Shown: positions 34,147-50,702, counted from the first letter of the stretch. The stretch: 64,000 nucleotides of DNA from Stenotrophomonas africana (GCF_013004645.1 NZ_JABEME010000009.1:124001-188000), one strand, 5' to 3'. Numbers and translations are program-made. Notes: a model not told the origin generated them from the letters alone.

Positions 34147-34200
34147 GTAGTGCCGGCTACTGGCCGGCACCCCACATCGCCGGCCAGCGGCCGGCACTAC
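34147..34200. repeat. Inverted pair of SMAG-type REPs
   Basis: GTAG-TGCCGGCTACTGGCCGGCA (34147-34169) and the reverse arrangement ending CGGCCGGCACTAC (34178-34200). The two could pair with each other as well as fold singly. It separates convergent genes. Confidence 0.85.
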
Positions 34201-34203
34201 CGA

Positions 34204-36186
34204 TCAGAGTTGCTCGGCCTTGCCGCTGGCCAGTGCGCGCGCGATCACCTGCTGTGCCTGCTGCGATGCCTGCGCATGCACGCGTGCCTGGCGCTCGCCC
34301 AGCGCGGCCTGCTTGCTGCCCAGTGCCGCCTGGCGGCTGGCCAGTTCAGACTGCTGGCTGGCCAGACGCTGCATGTCACGGGTGCGGCCGGACTGCGCGG
34401 CCTCGCTGCGGGCTTCCTGCATCGCACGACGTGCCTCGGCGGCGGCCTCGCGGGCGGCCTCACGCGCAACGGCCACGTCGCTGGTTGCACCGCGCGCAGC
34501 CTTCGCCGCTTCCGCAGCCGCCTCACGGTTGATGTCGTGGGCGGCCATCGCGCTGCGCGCCACCTCGGCGGCGGCCAGTGCGATGCGGCGTGACTCCTCG
34601 CCCTGCAGACGCCCCATCTCACCCATCTGCTTGCCGAGTTCGCCCTGCTGGCGACCCAACGCGCTCTGCTGGCGGCCCAGTTCGCTCTGCTGGCGCCCCA
34701 GGTCTGCGGCGCCGCTGTAGGCACGCTGCAGGGATTGGATCAGCATCGGGTCGCGCACCACATAGCGCTTGTCGCCCTGGCGGAACCACAGCGCCGGGCC
34801 CTTGCCGAGCTGCCTGCGGGCCACCGTAACGTCGTCGATGCCACCGTTGGCGAAGGTCGAATCACCATCGACCAGCACGTAGGCCTCCCGCGGCGACTTG
34901 CCCAGATCAAGGCGACCGTAAGTGGTGATGGACGTGGTGGTGGACGTCGTGTCGTCATGGTCCTCATCCCTGCCAGCGGCATCGTCGACGTAGGCCACGT
35001 CGGCATCGTCAGGACCGGACGGTTCTTCCACATCGGCCGGTTCGGCGGGGGGTGCCGGCTCCACAGGCACGGCTGGCACTTGCGCGGACGACGGGGGTGC
35101 AGGCGGAGCCTTCGGCGGCGCGGGCACCACGGCGGTCGGTGCCGCAGGAGGCGCGGGCGGCGCCGGCGGCACTGGCGCTGCGACCAGCCGCATTGGTGCC
35201 ACGCCCACCACCACCACGATGGCCGTCAGGGCCACCGCCAACAGGCGCGGGCAGGACCGGCGCGACTGCAGCGAGAGCAGGCGACGCTTGAGGCTGGCGG
35301 TGCTCGGTGCGGCACTGGCCACACCCAGGTGCGGCTGCGGGGCCACGCCCAGCTGCAGCAGCAGGCGGCCATAGGCCTGGCGGCTCGCGCCATGCTGGCC
35401 GACCACCGCCGCATCCACCGCTTCCTCCCGGGCCTGGGCGTATTCGCGCACCGACAGGCGCAGCAGCGGATGGAAGAAGAACAGGTGCTGCGCCAGTGCG
35501 GGCAGCAGGCCCCACTGCAGGTCGCGACGCTGCAGATGCTGCAGTTCGTGGGTCAGTGCCAGGTCCAGCGCATCGCCCTGCAGGGCGTTGTCGCCGGCCG
35601 GCAGCAGCAGCACCGGGCGGAACGGCCCGACCAGCTGCGGCGAGTCCACCTGCGTGCTCATCCACAGCCGCGGTGCAGGGCGCACGCCGTGTGCGTCGGA
35701 AGCCAGCTGCAGGGCCTGCACCAGCGCCTCGTCCTCGCAGGGATAGGCGGCGGCCAGCAGCGCCCGGCAGCGGCGCCACTCACCGAAAGTGCGCAGGGCC
35801 ATCAGCAGCACGCCCGATGCCCATAGCGCAGCCAACGCGACGGCCCACCACGCCACTGCCGGCACGTCCGGTGCAGTCATCGGCATTGTCGCCAGCAGCT
35901 GCGCCGAGGCTTCCGGCGCCAGTGGGTAGACCAGATCAGCGGCAACGTCAGTGGCGGTCATCGCCACCGCCTGCGGTGCCGGCAGCCAGGCCAACTGCAA
36001 CGGCTGGCTCCAGAACAGGCCGAGCACGGCCTGCAGCGAGACCAGCCACCACAGGCGGCAGCGGGTAGCCGCCGACAGTGTCGGCAGCGCGCGGCACAGC
36101 ACGTAGACCAGCGCCACCAGCAGCACGGTCTGCAGGCTGGTCCAGCCCAGCCGTTCCAGCATTGGGATCAGCATCGTGGTGTCCAT
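34204..36186 (-). CDS. BlaR1-like M56 membrane metallopeptidase with C-terminal coiled coil
   Basis: A 660-residue protein of the M56/BlaR1 family, whose members sense a signal and cleave the BlaI repressor. Membrane helices are near residues 18-35, 44-62, 110-130 and 324-342. The zinc motif is HELQH (213-217) in LDLALTHELQHLQRRDL. In place of the penicillin-binding sensor domain of true BlaR1 there is a Pro-rich linker (340-400), an acidic patch, a short beta domain (YVLVDGDSTFANGGIDDV) and a long helix with repeated heptads of the form LGRQQSE. It thus probably senses something other than a beta-lactam. The stop is three bases before the BlaI-like gene's end, typical of a two-gene operon. 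Confidence 0.85.
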   Translation of the reverse strand: MDTTMLIPMLERLGWTSLQTVLLVALVYVLCRALPTLSAATRCRLWWLVSLQAVLGLFWSQPLQLAWLPAPQAVAMTATDVAADLVYPLAPEASAQLLATMPMTAPDVPAVAWWAVALAALWASGVLLMALRTFGEWRRCRALLAAAYPCEDEALVQALQLASDAHGVRPAPRLWMSTQVDSPQLVGPFRPVLLLPAGDNALQGDALDLALTHELQHLQRRDLQWGLLPALAQHLFFFHPLLRLSVREYAQAREEAVDAAVVGQHGASRQAYGRLLLQLGVAPQPHLGVASAAPSTASLKRRLLSLQSRRSCPRLLAVALTAIVVVVGVAPMRLVAAPVPPAPPAPPAAPTAVVPAPPKAPPAPPSSAQVPAVPVEPAPPAEPADVEEPSGPDDADVAYVDDAAGRDEDHDDTTSTTTSITTYGRLDLGKSPREAYVLVDGDSTFANGGIDDVTVARRQLGKGPALWFRQGDKRYVVRDPMLIQSLQRAYSGAADLGRQQSELGRQQSALGRQQGELGKQMGEMGRLQGEESRRIALAAAEVARSAMAAHDINREAAAEAAKAARGATSDVAVAREAAREAAAEARRAMQEARSEAAQSGRTRDMQRLASQQSELASRQAALGSKQAALGERQARVHAQASQQAQQVIARALASGKAEQL

Positions 36187-36189
36187 GGC

Positions 36190-36576
36190 TCAGCCCTCGT
36201 GGCGACGCGATTGGAGTTGGGCGACCAGCGCTTCCAACTCGGCCAGCTCGTTGTCGCTGACCTGCTGGCGCTGCGACAGGTAGGCCACAAATGGCGACAC
36301 CGAGCCCTGGAGGGTGTTGTCGATGAACTGGGCCACGGCCCCCTGCAGCACGCTTTCCGGGCCACGGGTGGCCTGGTAGCGGTAGACGCCGTCCTGCTGC
36401 TGGCGCTGAAGATACCCCTTGGCCCGCAGCCGCTCCATCATCGTCAGCACGGTGGAACGGGCCAGGCCACGGGCCTCGCCGTAGCCGCTGGCGACCTCAC
36501 CGACCGTGGCCGGCGCATGTTCATCGATGTACTGCAGCAGGGCCAGTTCCTGGTCCCCGATGGTCTTGCCACGCAT
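36190..36576 (-). CDS. BlaI/MecI-family transcriptional repressor
   Basis: A 128-residue winged-helix repressor. The DNA-binding domain reads GDQELALLQYIDEHAPATVG, then GLARSTVLTMMERLRAKGYL with the wing QQQDGVYRYQATR. The C-terminal dimer helix FIDNTLQGSVSPFVAYLSQR matches the family region cleaved by BlaR1-type proteases. The open frame extends far upstream, but the ATG at 36576 gives the normal start MRGKTIGDQELALL. It is the first gene of an operon with the M56 peptidase, and a double operator lies just before it. Confidence 0.93.
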   Translation of the reverse strand: MRGKTIGDQELALLQYIDEHAPATVGEVASGYGEARGLARSTVLTMMERLRAKGYLQRQQQDGVYRYQATRGPESVLQGAVAQFIDNTLQGSVSPFVAYLSQRQQVSDNELAELEALVAQLQSRRHEG

Positions 36577-36590
36577 GACACCACTCCCTT

Positions 36591-36633
36591 GACTACACGT
36601 GTCGTCACTGTCAGCTTGACGACAACTGTAGTC
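36591..36633. promoter_or_regulatory. Double BlaI-like operator
   Basis: GACTACACGTGTCGTC (36591-36606) and GACGACAACTGTAGTC (36618-36633): the second is the reverse complement of the first with two mismatches, and each contains the ACA-NN-TGT core of BlaI/MecI boxes. Box centres are 27 bases apart. They lie 15 bases before the blaI-like start and about 100 bases before the divergent hydrolase, so one repressor could control both. Confidence 0.75.
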
Positions 36634-36735
36634 AACCCCCCGGAAGTCATGGGCCGACGAACGGTAGGGGCGCCGAGCGCTTAAACCTTTGGCGCGCCGG
36701 CTGCATCCGATCCGGACGCCCTGCAGGAATTCCGC

Positions 36736-37833
36736 ATGTTCCGCCCAACGCTTCGAGTCGTACTCATGCTCACCAGTGCCCTGCCCTTCACCGCCATCTC
36801 TGCCAGCCAGGACCAGGCCAACGACCAGACCCGCCGCCTGATCCGCCAGATCATGCTGGAGCAGCGCATCCCCGGGTTGCAGGTCGCGGTGGTCAAGCAA
36901 GGGCAGATCGTGCTGTCCGAAGCCTATGGCCTGGCCAATGTCGAGAATGGTGTGCTTGCCTCGCGCGACACCCGCTTCCCGCTCAACTCGGCCACCAAGG
37001 CCTTCACCGGCGTGGCCGCCGCGCAGCTGGCGCAGGAGGGGCGATTGGATCTGGACGCGCCGGCCTCGCGCTACCTGGATGATCTTCCACCAGCGTGGAG
37101 AGACGTACGCGTTCACCAGCTGCTGGCACATACCTCCGGCCTTCCGGACATCCTTGATGCGAACGGGCTGTTGGGCGCTGGCTCAGAAGCGCAGGCGTGG
37201 GCGGCCGTCACTGCGCAGCCGGTCGAAGCCGAACCCGGGCAGCGCTTCGCCTACAACCAGACCAACTACGTACTGCTGGCACGAATCATCGCGAAGCAAT
37301 CCGGCATGCCCTACGAACGTTTCCTCGCCACCGGCCAGTTCAGCAGCGCGCGCATGGCCCGCACCACCTTCGGCGACAGCTACGACCTGATTCCGGATGC
37401 GGCGACGATGTACAGCCTGGCCCCACGTGCCACCGACGCTGCGGATGCACCGTCCCGCCTGTCGCACTGGTTCTACGACATACCGCCTTCGCTGTGGGCT
37501 GGTGGCGGCATCCTCACCACCGCCGACGACACCGCGCGCTGGCTGGTCGCGCTGACCGAAGGCCGCCTGCTACCGGAGACGGCCCTGCGGCGGATGTGGA
37601 GCGCGGAGCGCCTGGTCGATGGCCGTGCCGGCCCATGGGCGGGTGGCTGGCCGGTGCTGCGCGCATCGCCCGACCTTCAGGTGGCCGGTATCGGCGGTGC
37701 GCGCTCGGCCTTCGTGGTCTATCCCGAGCGCGGCGTGGCGGTGGTGGTGCTGACCAATCTTGTCGGTGCCAATCCGCAGCAGTTCATTCCGCGCATTGCC
37801 GATCTCTATGCGCCTGCGGTGACCGTGCCCTGA
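36736..37833 (+). CDS. Exported beta-lactamase-fold serine hydrolase
   Basis: A 365-residue protein of the class C beta-lactamase/D-aminopeptidase/esterase superfamily. The signal peptide is MFRPTLRVVLMLTSALPFTA. The catalytic SxxK is Ser-Ala-Thr-Lys in FPLNSATKAFTGVAAAQLA (around residue 79), and the Tyr motif region is QRFAYNQTNYVLLARI; the third motif is GIGGARSAFVVY. These features fit carboxylesterase or peptidase members better than a true AmpC, which would have YAN and KTG. It is divergent from the BlaI/M56 pair and shares its operator region, so it is the likely regulated target, but beta-lactamase activity is not shown by sequence. The ATG at 36736 gives the clean signal. Confidence 0.85.
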   Translation: MFRPTLRVVLMLTSALPFTAISASQDQANDQTRRLIRQIMLEQRIPGLQVAVVKQGQIVLSEAYGLANVENGVLASRDTRFPLNSATKAFTGVAAAQLAQEGRLDLDAPASRYLDDLPPAWRDVRVHQLLAHTSGLPDILDANGLLGAGSEAQAWAAVTAQPVEAEPGQRFAYNQTNYVLLARIIAKQSGMPYERFLATGQFSSARMARTTFGDSYDLIPDAATMYSLAPRATDAADAPSRLSHWFYDIPPSLWAGGGILTTADDTARWLVALTEGRLLPETALRRMWSAERLVDGRAGPWAGGWPVLRASPDLQVAGIGGARSAFVVYPERGVAVVVLTNLVGANPQQFIPRIADLYAPAVTVP

Positions 37834-37836
37834 GGC

Positions 37837-37859
37837 TGCCGGCCAGCGGCCGGCACTAC
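37837..37859 (-). repeat. SMAG-type REP palindrome (inverted)
   Basis: TGCCGGCCAGCGGCCGGCA followed by CTAC, four bases after the hydrolase stop. Confidence 0.85.
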
Positions 37860-37866
37860 CGTCGGC

Positions 37867-38991
37867 TCAGCCCCGCGGCCCACCCATCACCGGCAGGATC
37901 ACCCCGCTGATGTAACTGGCACACGCCGGCGAGGCCAGGAATACATAGGCGGGCGAGAGCTCTTCCGGCTGCGCGGGCCGGCCCATGTCACTGTCCTTGC
38001 CGAACTCAGCGACGTCCTCCGCCTTCTTGTCGGCCGGGTTCAGCGGCGTCCACACCGGTCCCGGCGCCACGCAGTTGACCCGGATGCCACGTGGCAGCAG
38101 CTGGCTGGCGAGCGACTTGGTGAACGCATGGATTGCGCCCTTGGTGGCCGAGTAGTCGATCAGCGCCTTGCTGCCGAAGATTCCCGTTTCCGAACCGGTG
38201 TTGATGATGCTGGCGCCCTCGCCCAGATGCGGCAGCACCGCACGCGCCATCTGGATGTAACCGCCGATGTTGGTCTGAAGGGTCTCCTGAAGGTGCGCGT
38301 CCTCCAGGTCCTCCAGGCGCTCGCAATGCAGCTGGAACGCGGCGTTGTTGACCAGGATGTCGATGCCGCCGAACGCCTTGGCCACTTGCTTCACCGCCCT
38401 GCTGCAGAAGCGCGGATCGCGCACGTCACCGGCGATCACCACGCAGCGACCGCCTTCGCGCTCCACGTGCTGGCGGGTGATATCGGCATCCTCGGCTTCG
38501 TCCAGGTGGAGTACCGCCACATCGGCGCCTTCGCGCGCAAACAGCACCGCTACCGCGCGACCGATGCCGGAATCACCACCGGTGACGATCGCGCGCATGC
38601 CCTGCAGCTTGCCGCTGCCGACGTAGTCCGGTGCCAGGAAGCGCGGTGCCAGTTCCAGTGCGTGCTCATGGCCCGGCTTGGCCAGCTGCTGCGCCGGCAT
38701 CGCCTCCGGCTGTCGGCGCGTGCCGGCCTGGGTTGCGGTTTTCTTCGTTGTCTTCGTTGCTTTTTTTGCCGCGCGCACGTCCTTGGCCTTCTCCTGGTCC
38801 TGCAGGCGCCGCTGCCGCGCTGCCACACGGGCCGCGCGCGGATCGGAAGCGGCAGCCTTGCGGGTGGCGGTCTTCACCACGCGCGGGCGCTGGGATGCGG
38901 TGGTCTCGGTGGCGGCTGGCGCGGCCTGGGTGCCTTTGCGCACCTTCGGCGATGCCTTGCGGCGGGTGGGGGTCTTCTTGGTGGTGGCCAT
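37867..38991 (-). CDS. Short-chain dehydrogenase with histone H1-like N-terminal tail
   Basis: A 374-residue protein. Residues about 125-374 are a complete SDR domain of the YhdF/YhxC type: cofactor motif VTGGDSGIGRAVA, NNAA in IDILVNNAAFQ, catalytic Ser in INTGSETGIFG and Tyr-x-x-x-Lys in DYSATKGAIHAF, then RVNCVAPGPVWTPL and PVMGGPRG at the end. The first 95 residues are extremely rich in Lys, Ala, Thr and Arg (KKTPTRRKASPKVRKGTQAA, KKATKTTKKTATQAG), like bacterial histone H1-type tails. SDRs of this group in other bacteria are stress-linked; the tail suggests DNA or polyanion binding. The start at 38991 keeps the tail, and the codon pattern is regular across it. Confidence 0.85.
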   Translation of the reverse strand: MATTKKTPTRRKASPKVRKGTQAAPAATETTASQRPRVVKTATRKAAASDPRAARVAARQRRLQDQEKAKDVRAAKKATKTTKKTATQAGTRRQPEAMPAQQLAKPGHEHALELAPRFLAPDYVGSGKLQGMRAIVTGGDSGIGRAVAVLFAREGADVAVLHLDEAEDADITRQHVEREGGRCVVIAGDVRDPRFCSRAVKQVAKAFGGIDILVNNAAFQLHCERLEDLEDAHLQETLQTNIGGYIQMARAVLPHLGEGASIINTGSETGIFGSKALIDYSATKGAIHAFTKSLASQLLPRGIRVNCVAPGPVWTPLNPADKKAEDVAEFGKDSDMGRPAQPEELSPAYVFLASPACASYISGVILPVMGGPRG

Positions 38992-39017
38992 GCAGGTCTC
39001 CTCGGGAGGGTTGGGGT

Positions 39018-39040
39018 TGCCGGCCAGCGGCCGGCACTAC
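39018..39040 (-). repeat. SMAG-type REP palindrome (inverted)
   Basis: TGCCGGCCAGCGGCCGGCA with CTAC at its end, in the 194-bp gap between divergent genes (SDR and I78 lipoprotein). Confidence 0.85.
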
Positions 39041-39185
39041 CGGGGGCGGCATCCGCCGCACCTGCAGTCTCTCCGCCCGGGCTGTCGGGGGCAGTGAGCA
39101 CTCCGTGCCCACCGCGTGCACGGCATTCATTCCGCCACCACGTGCGCCGTCGCACCCTGCAGGCAACCACACGAGGAATGCCTCC

Positions 39186-39494
39186 ATGAAACATGCGATC
39201 GCCGCCGCCGCTCTCAGCGTTGCCCTCGCCGCCTGCAGCAGCACGCCGGTGGCCCAGGTACAGCCGATCGACGGTGTGATTTCCGGCCAGTGCCACAGCG
39301 ACATGGTGCGCGGCGCACTTGGCCTGGCCGCTTCGGATGCCACCGTCGCACGCGCCCGGGTGGACAGCGACAGCCTGCATGTAAGGGTGCTGCGCCATGA
39401 CGGTCCGCGGGTGCCACCGGCCAGCGAAGGCGGTGACCGCCTGACCATCGAAAAGGGACGCACCAACAACATCACCGCGATCTACTGCGGATAA
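39186..39494 (+). CDS. I78-type peptidase inhibitor lipoprotein (second of three)
   Basis: A 102-residue lipoprotein. MKHAIAAAALSVALAACSST has a lipobox LAAC (Cys17). The mature part resembles I78 inhibitors: GQCHSDMVRGALG, then a DSDSLHVRVLRHDGP strand region, GGDRLTIEKGRTNNI and the terminal ITAIYCG. The usual final CG is present, but the reactive region differs from the other two copies. The ATG at 39186 follows a CACGAGGAA purine stretch. It is divergent from the SDR gene and convergent with the topoisomerase gene. Confidence 0.78.
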   Translation: MKHAIAAAALSVALAACSSTPVAQVQPIDGVISGQCHSDMVRGALGLAASDATVARARVDSDSLHVRVLRHDGPRVPPASEGGDRLTIEKGRTNNITAIYCG

Positions 39495-39559
39495 CCGCCA
39501 TCGAGCAAGCCCCACGCTGCAGGGTGCCGCCGGGCAGGGCAGGCGCGCCCGACGTCATC

Positions 39560-40612
39560 TCAGGCGCTGCGCTTGGCCAGCCGCCGCGCCCGGCGCAGTA
39601 CCTTCAGCGTGGCCTGTTCCCACTGGCGCGGCCCACGCAGGCCGGCCAGTTTCGCCAGTTCGCCGCGCTCCCAGCCGGCGAACACGCAGGGGTCGATATA
39701 GGCCTTGCGGCATACCGCAGGCGTATTGCCCAACTGGGTCGCCACCTTGCACACCACCTCGCGCTGTACCTTGGCCATCGCGCGCTGGCTGGCCGGTTCG
39801 GGCAGCTCAGTGGCGGCGAACGCCTGCACTGCGGCCAGGGTGCCGCCCCAGGTGCGGAAATCCTTGGCGGTGAAATCCTCGCCCATCACCTCGCGCAGGT
39901 AATCGTTGACTGCACCGGAGTCGACCGGCTGGACGACACCGTCGTCGTCGCGGTACTGGAACAACGCCTGGCCCGGCAACTGCTGTACACCGCGCACCAG
40001 CGTGCCCAGCCGGCGGTCGCCTACCGTCACTTCATGCAGCTGCCCGGATTTGCCGCGGAAGCGCATCCGTACGCGCCCGCCGCGCAGCAGATCCAGGTGC
40101 CGGTTACGCAGCGTGGTCAGGCCAAAGGATTTGTTTTCCTTGGCGTAGGTTTCGTTGCCTACCCGCACCAGGGTGTCGGCCAGCAGCGCGACCACGACCG
40201 CCAGCACCTTTTCACGGGGGAAGCCACTGCGCTTGAGATCGCGGCTGAGCCGGCGCCGCAGCGCAGGCAGTGCTTCGCCAAAGGCGATCACCCGGTCGAA
40301 CTTGCCGGCGTCGCGCACTGCGGCCCAGTCGGGGTGGTAGCGGTACTGCTTGCGCCCGCGTGCATCGCGGCCGGTGGCCTGCAAATGGCCGTTGGCGTGG
40401 GCGCAGATCCACACCGCGGTATACGCCGGCGGAATCGCCAGGGCGCGGATGCGCTGCAGCGTTGCCGCCTCGCGCACGGCATGCCCCTCGGCATCGCGGT
40501 AGGCAAACCCCTTGCCCGCGCGGCGGCGGCTGAAGCCGGGTTGGGTGTCATCGACATAGCGCAGGCCGGCGGCGCGCGCGGCCTGTTGTTCCGGGGTGGA
40601 GGGCGTTGGCAT
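39560..40612 (-). CDS. Type IB DNA topoisomerase (poxvirus-like)
   Basis: A 350-residue topoisomerase IB of the bacterial/poxvirus type, which relaxes supercoils through a 3'-phosphotyrosine. N-terminal domain: PGFSRRRAGKGFAYRDAEGH and RIRALAIPPAYTAVWIC, HLQATGRDARGRKQYRYHPD. Catalytic domain: VRVGNETYAKENKSFGLTTL (Arg), VRMRFRGKSGQLHEV (Lys), the DFRTWGGTLAAVQAF block with conserved Arg, and the nucleophile Tyr (about residue 305) in NTPAVCRKAYIDP. All catalytic residues appear present. I chose the ATG at 40612 (MPTPSTPEQQAARAAG); the frame continues upstream without family similarity. Confidence 0.93.
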   Translation of the reverse strand: MPTPSTPEQQAARAAGLRYVDDTQPGFSRRRAGKGFAYRDAEGHAVREAATLQRIRALAIPPAYTAVWICAHANGHLQATGRDARGRKQYRYHPDWAAVRDAGKFDRVIAFGEALPALRRRLSRDLKRSGFPREKVLAVVVALLADTLVRVGNETYAKENKSFGLTTLRNRHLDLLRGGRVRMRFRGKSGQLHEVTVGDRRLGTLVRGVQQLPGQALFQYRDDDGVVQPVDSGAVNDYLREVMGEDFTAKDFRTWGGTLAAVQAFAATELPEPASQRAMAKVQREVVCKVATQLGNTPAVCRKAYIDPCVFAGWERGELAKLAGLRGPRQWEQATLKVLRRARRLAKRSA

Positions 40613-40720
40613 GCGCTGAGTGTCGCGGGTGCGGCGCGGTGATCCTGTCGATAACGCAAGACAAACACGTGAGGGCCGGTTCGCCGCTATGCTCGGGTCT
40701 TCACAACCCCTTCCGGAGTC

Positions 40721-41113
40721 ATGATGTCGTTCCCGATTCGCGCCCGTTCGCTCTCCGCCCTGTTGCTGCCGGCCGTGCTGGCCCTGACCGCCTGCCAGGC
40801 ACCGGCGCTGGATGAACAGGATTCGGCCACCGCCCACGCCCAGCAGGCCGCCGAAGCGGCCAAGGCGCCGGCCGACGACGCCGGCAAGGCCACCGAGGCT
40901 CCGCCGGTCGGCACCTGCGACGCCAGCCAGGTGCAGAGCCTGGTCGGCCAGGCCTACACCGACGCCCTGGGCAAGCAGGCGCAGGAAGATGCCGGCGCCA
41001 GCCAGCTGCGCGTGCTCAAGCCCAACGACGTGGCCACGATGGAGTTCCTCGGCGACCGCCTGAACATCGAAGTGGACGACAAGGGCGCCGTCAGCGGCGT
41101 GCGCTGCGGCTGA
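40721..41113 (+). CDS. I78-type peptidase inhibitor lipoprotein (third of three)
   Basis: A 130-residue lipoprotein: MMSFPIRARSLSALLLPAVL then ALTACQAP, lipobox LTAC. A long Ala/Asp/Glu-rich linker of about 45 residues follows, then the clearest I78 domain of the three: GTCDASQVQSLVGQAYTDAL, QLRVLKPNDVATMEFLGDRL and NIEVDDKGAVSGVRCG. The match to the I78 pattern (early Cys, R-V-L-KP-G/N, DRLN, final CG) is good. A hairpin terminator follows, so it is a single-gene unit upstream of gltB. Confidence 0.88.
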   Translation: MMSFPIRARSLSALLLPAVLALTACQAPALDEQDSATAHAQQAAEAAKAPADDAGKATEAPPVGTCDASQVQSLVGQAYTDALGKQAQEDAGASQLRVLKPNDVATMEFLGDRLNIEVDDKGAVSGVRCG

Positions 41114-41122
41114 GTCCCGCCC

Positions 41123-41148
41123 CGCGCCGGCACTGGGTTGCCGGCGCG
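41123..41148 (+). terminator. Hairpin after the third I78 gene
   Basis: CGCGCCGGCA, loop CTGGGT, TGCCGGCGCG, then TTCCGTT: ten pairs, ten bases past the stop. Confidence 0.65.
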
Positions 41149-41287
41149 TTCCGTTGCACCTGCAACCGTGTATTGCGGCGTTGCAGCAACCTGTGATCTA
41201 GTCGAGGCATCCGGTGGCCTCACGATGCGCTCCAGGGAATGAGCGGGGACGAGTGTCGCCGCCAACCCTATACGCATCGAGGTAGAG

Positions 41288-49682
<8,395 letters not shown>

Positions 49683-49835
49683 TTCGCGGACGGAAGTGCA
49701 CGGCCGCGCAGCGGTACCGCTGTCTGCCACGCTAGCGACGTGCGGACAGGCCGCAATGAAGAAAGTTGTAAAAACATCCAGAGAGGGGAATGCCGACATA
49801 CACTGCCGCCTTCACCCGTACCTGCGGAGCTTTCG

Positions 49836-50702
49836 ATGCGCATCGGCCTGGCTGCCAACCGTCTTCATCACCACGACGCGCGCGCCGCGCTGTTCCGCTG
49901 GCTGCGTGTCAGCGAACCCGGCCTGCGCGAACTGGGCGTGTCGCTGCACGCGGTCGGCCGCACCCATGACGCGATCGGACGACAGGGCTTCCTCGCTGGA
50001 TATGCGGGCCTGCACCGCTATCCCTACGGGCGCGAGGGTGGCCTGATGAAGCTGGTCGCCGAGGTGGTCGGGATGGGGCCGGATCGGACACTGGATGGTG
50101 CGATCTATCTGATTGATCCGGTCGATCCGTCCTCGGTGTTTCCGGAGGCCACGGCCCTGAAGCGACAGTGCGTGATCCACGGCAAGCCGTTCATTTCGAC
50201 CGTGGCCACCGCACGCGACTGGGTCGAGGTGGAGCGCATCCACGCCGGGCTGGCGGCCGATGCCGGCGCCGACGACCTGCATGCGTTCGAAGGACAGACA
50301 CTGGCGCTGATCGCGCACGATGCGATGAAGCCAGCGATGCTGGCCTTCGCCGATGAGCACTTCGATGTGCTGGCCCGGTTCGGTGAACGCGTGGCGACCG
50401 GCACCACCGGTCAGCGCTTGAACGAGCTGGCCTGGAGCCGGGGCTGGCCCAGCGATACGCCCTGGGTGACGCGCTACCAGAGTGGCCCGATGGGCGGTGA
50501 TGCGCAGATTGCCGACCGGGTGCTGGAGGGGCGTTGCCAGCGTGCGATCTTCTTCGAGGACCCGCATGTGGCGCGCCAGCATGAGGCGGATATCCAGCTG
50601 CTGGAGCGTGCGGTGACGACGGTGACCGATCAGGCGGTGTGCATTACGGCGCCGCGGGTGGCGGCACGTTGGGCCACGGCAGCGGCGTTGCGGGCGGGGT
50701 GA
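49836..50702 (+). CDS. Methylglyoxal synthase-like protein with two tandem MGS domains
   Basis: A 288-residue protein, almost twice the length of E. coli MgsA (152). The C-terminal half (about 145-288) matches MgsA and keeps its active site: LALIAHDAMKPAM (His161), VATGTTG (187-193), SGPMGGDAQIADRVLEG (Asp222), AIFFEDPHVARQHEADIQLL (Asp242, His249). MgsA turns dihydroxyacetone phosphate into methylglyoxal. The N-terminal half (about 1-138) repeats the fold (IGLAANRLHHHDARAALFRW, YGREGGLMKLVAEVVG, DGAIYLIDPVDPSS) but the GGD and TGTTG motifs are degenerate, so it is probably regulatory or structural. The ATG at 49836 follows GGAGC. It is a single gene, divergent from the sensor kinase. Confidence 0.85.
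   Translation: MRIGLAANRLHHHDARAALFRWLRVSEPGLRELGVSLHAVGRTHDAIGRQGFLAGYAGLHRYPYGREGGLMKLVAEVVGMGPDRTLDGAIYLIDPVDPSSVFPEATALKRQCVIHGKPFISTVATARDWVEVERIHAGLAADAGADDLHAFEGQTLALIAHDAMKPAMLAFADEHFDVLARFGERVATGTTGQRLNELAWSRGWPSDTPWVTRYQSGPMGGDAQIADRVLEGRCQRAIFFEDPHVARQHEADIQLLERAVTTVTDQAVCITAPRVAARWATAAALRAG

Noticed and set aside
36736..37833. Calling the hydrolase a class C beta-lactamase (ampC).
   Set aside because: The SxxK motif is present, but the expected YAN and KTG motifs are not clear; esterase or peptidase relatives have the same fold.
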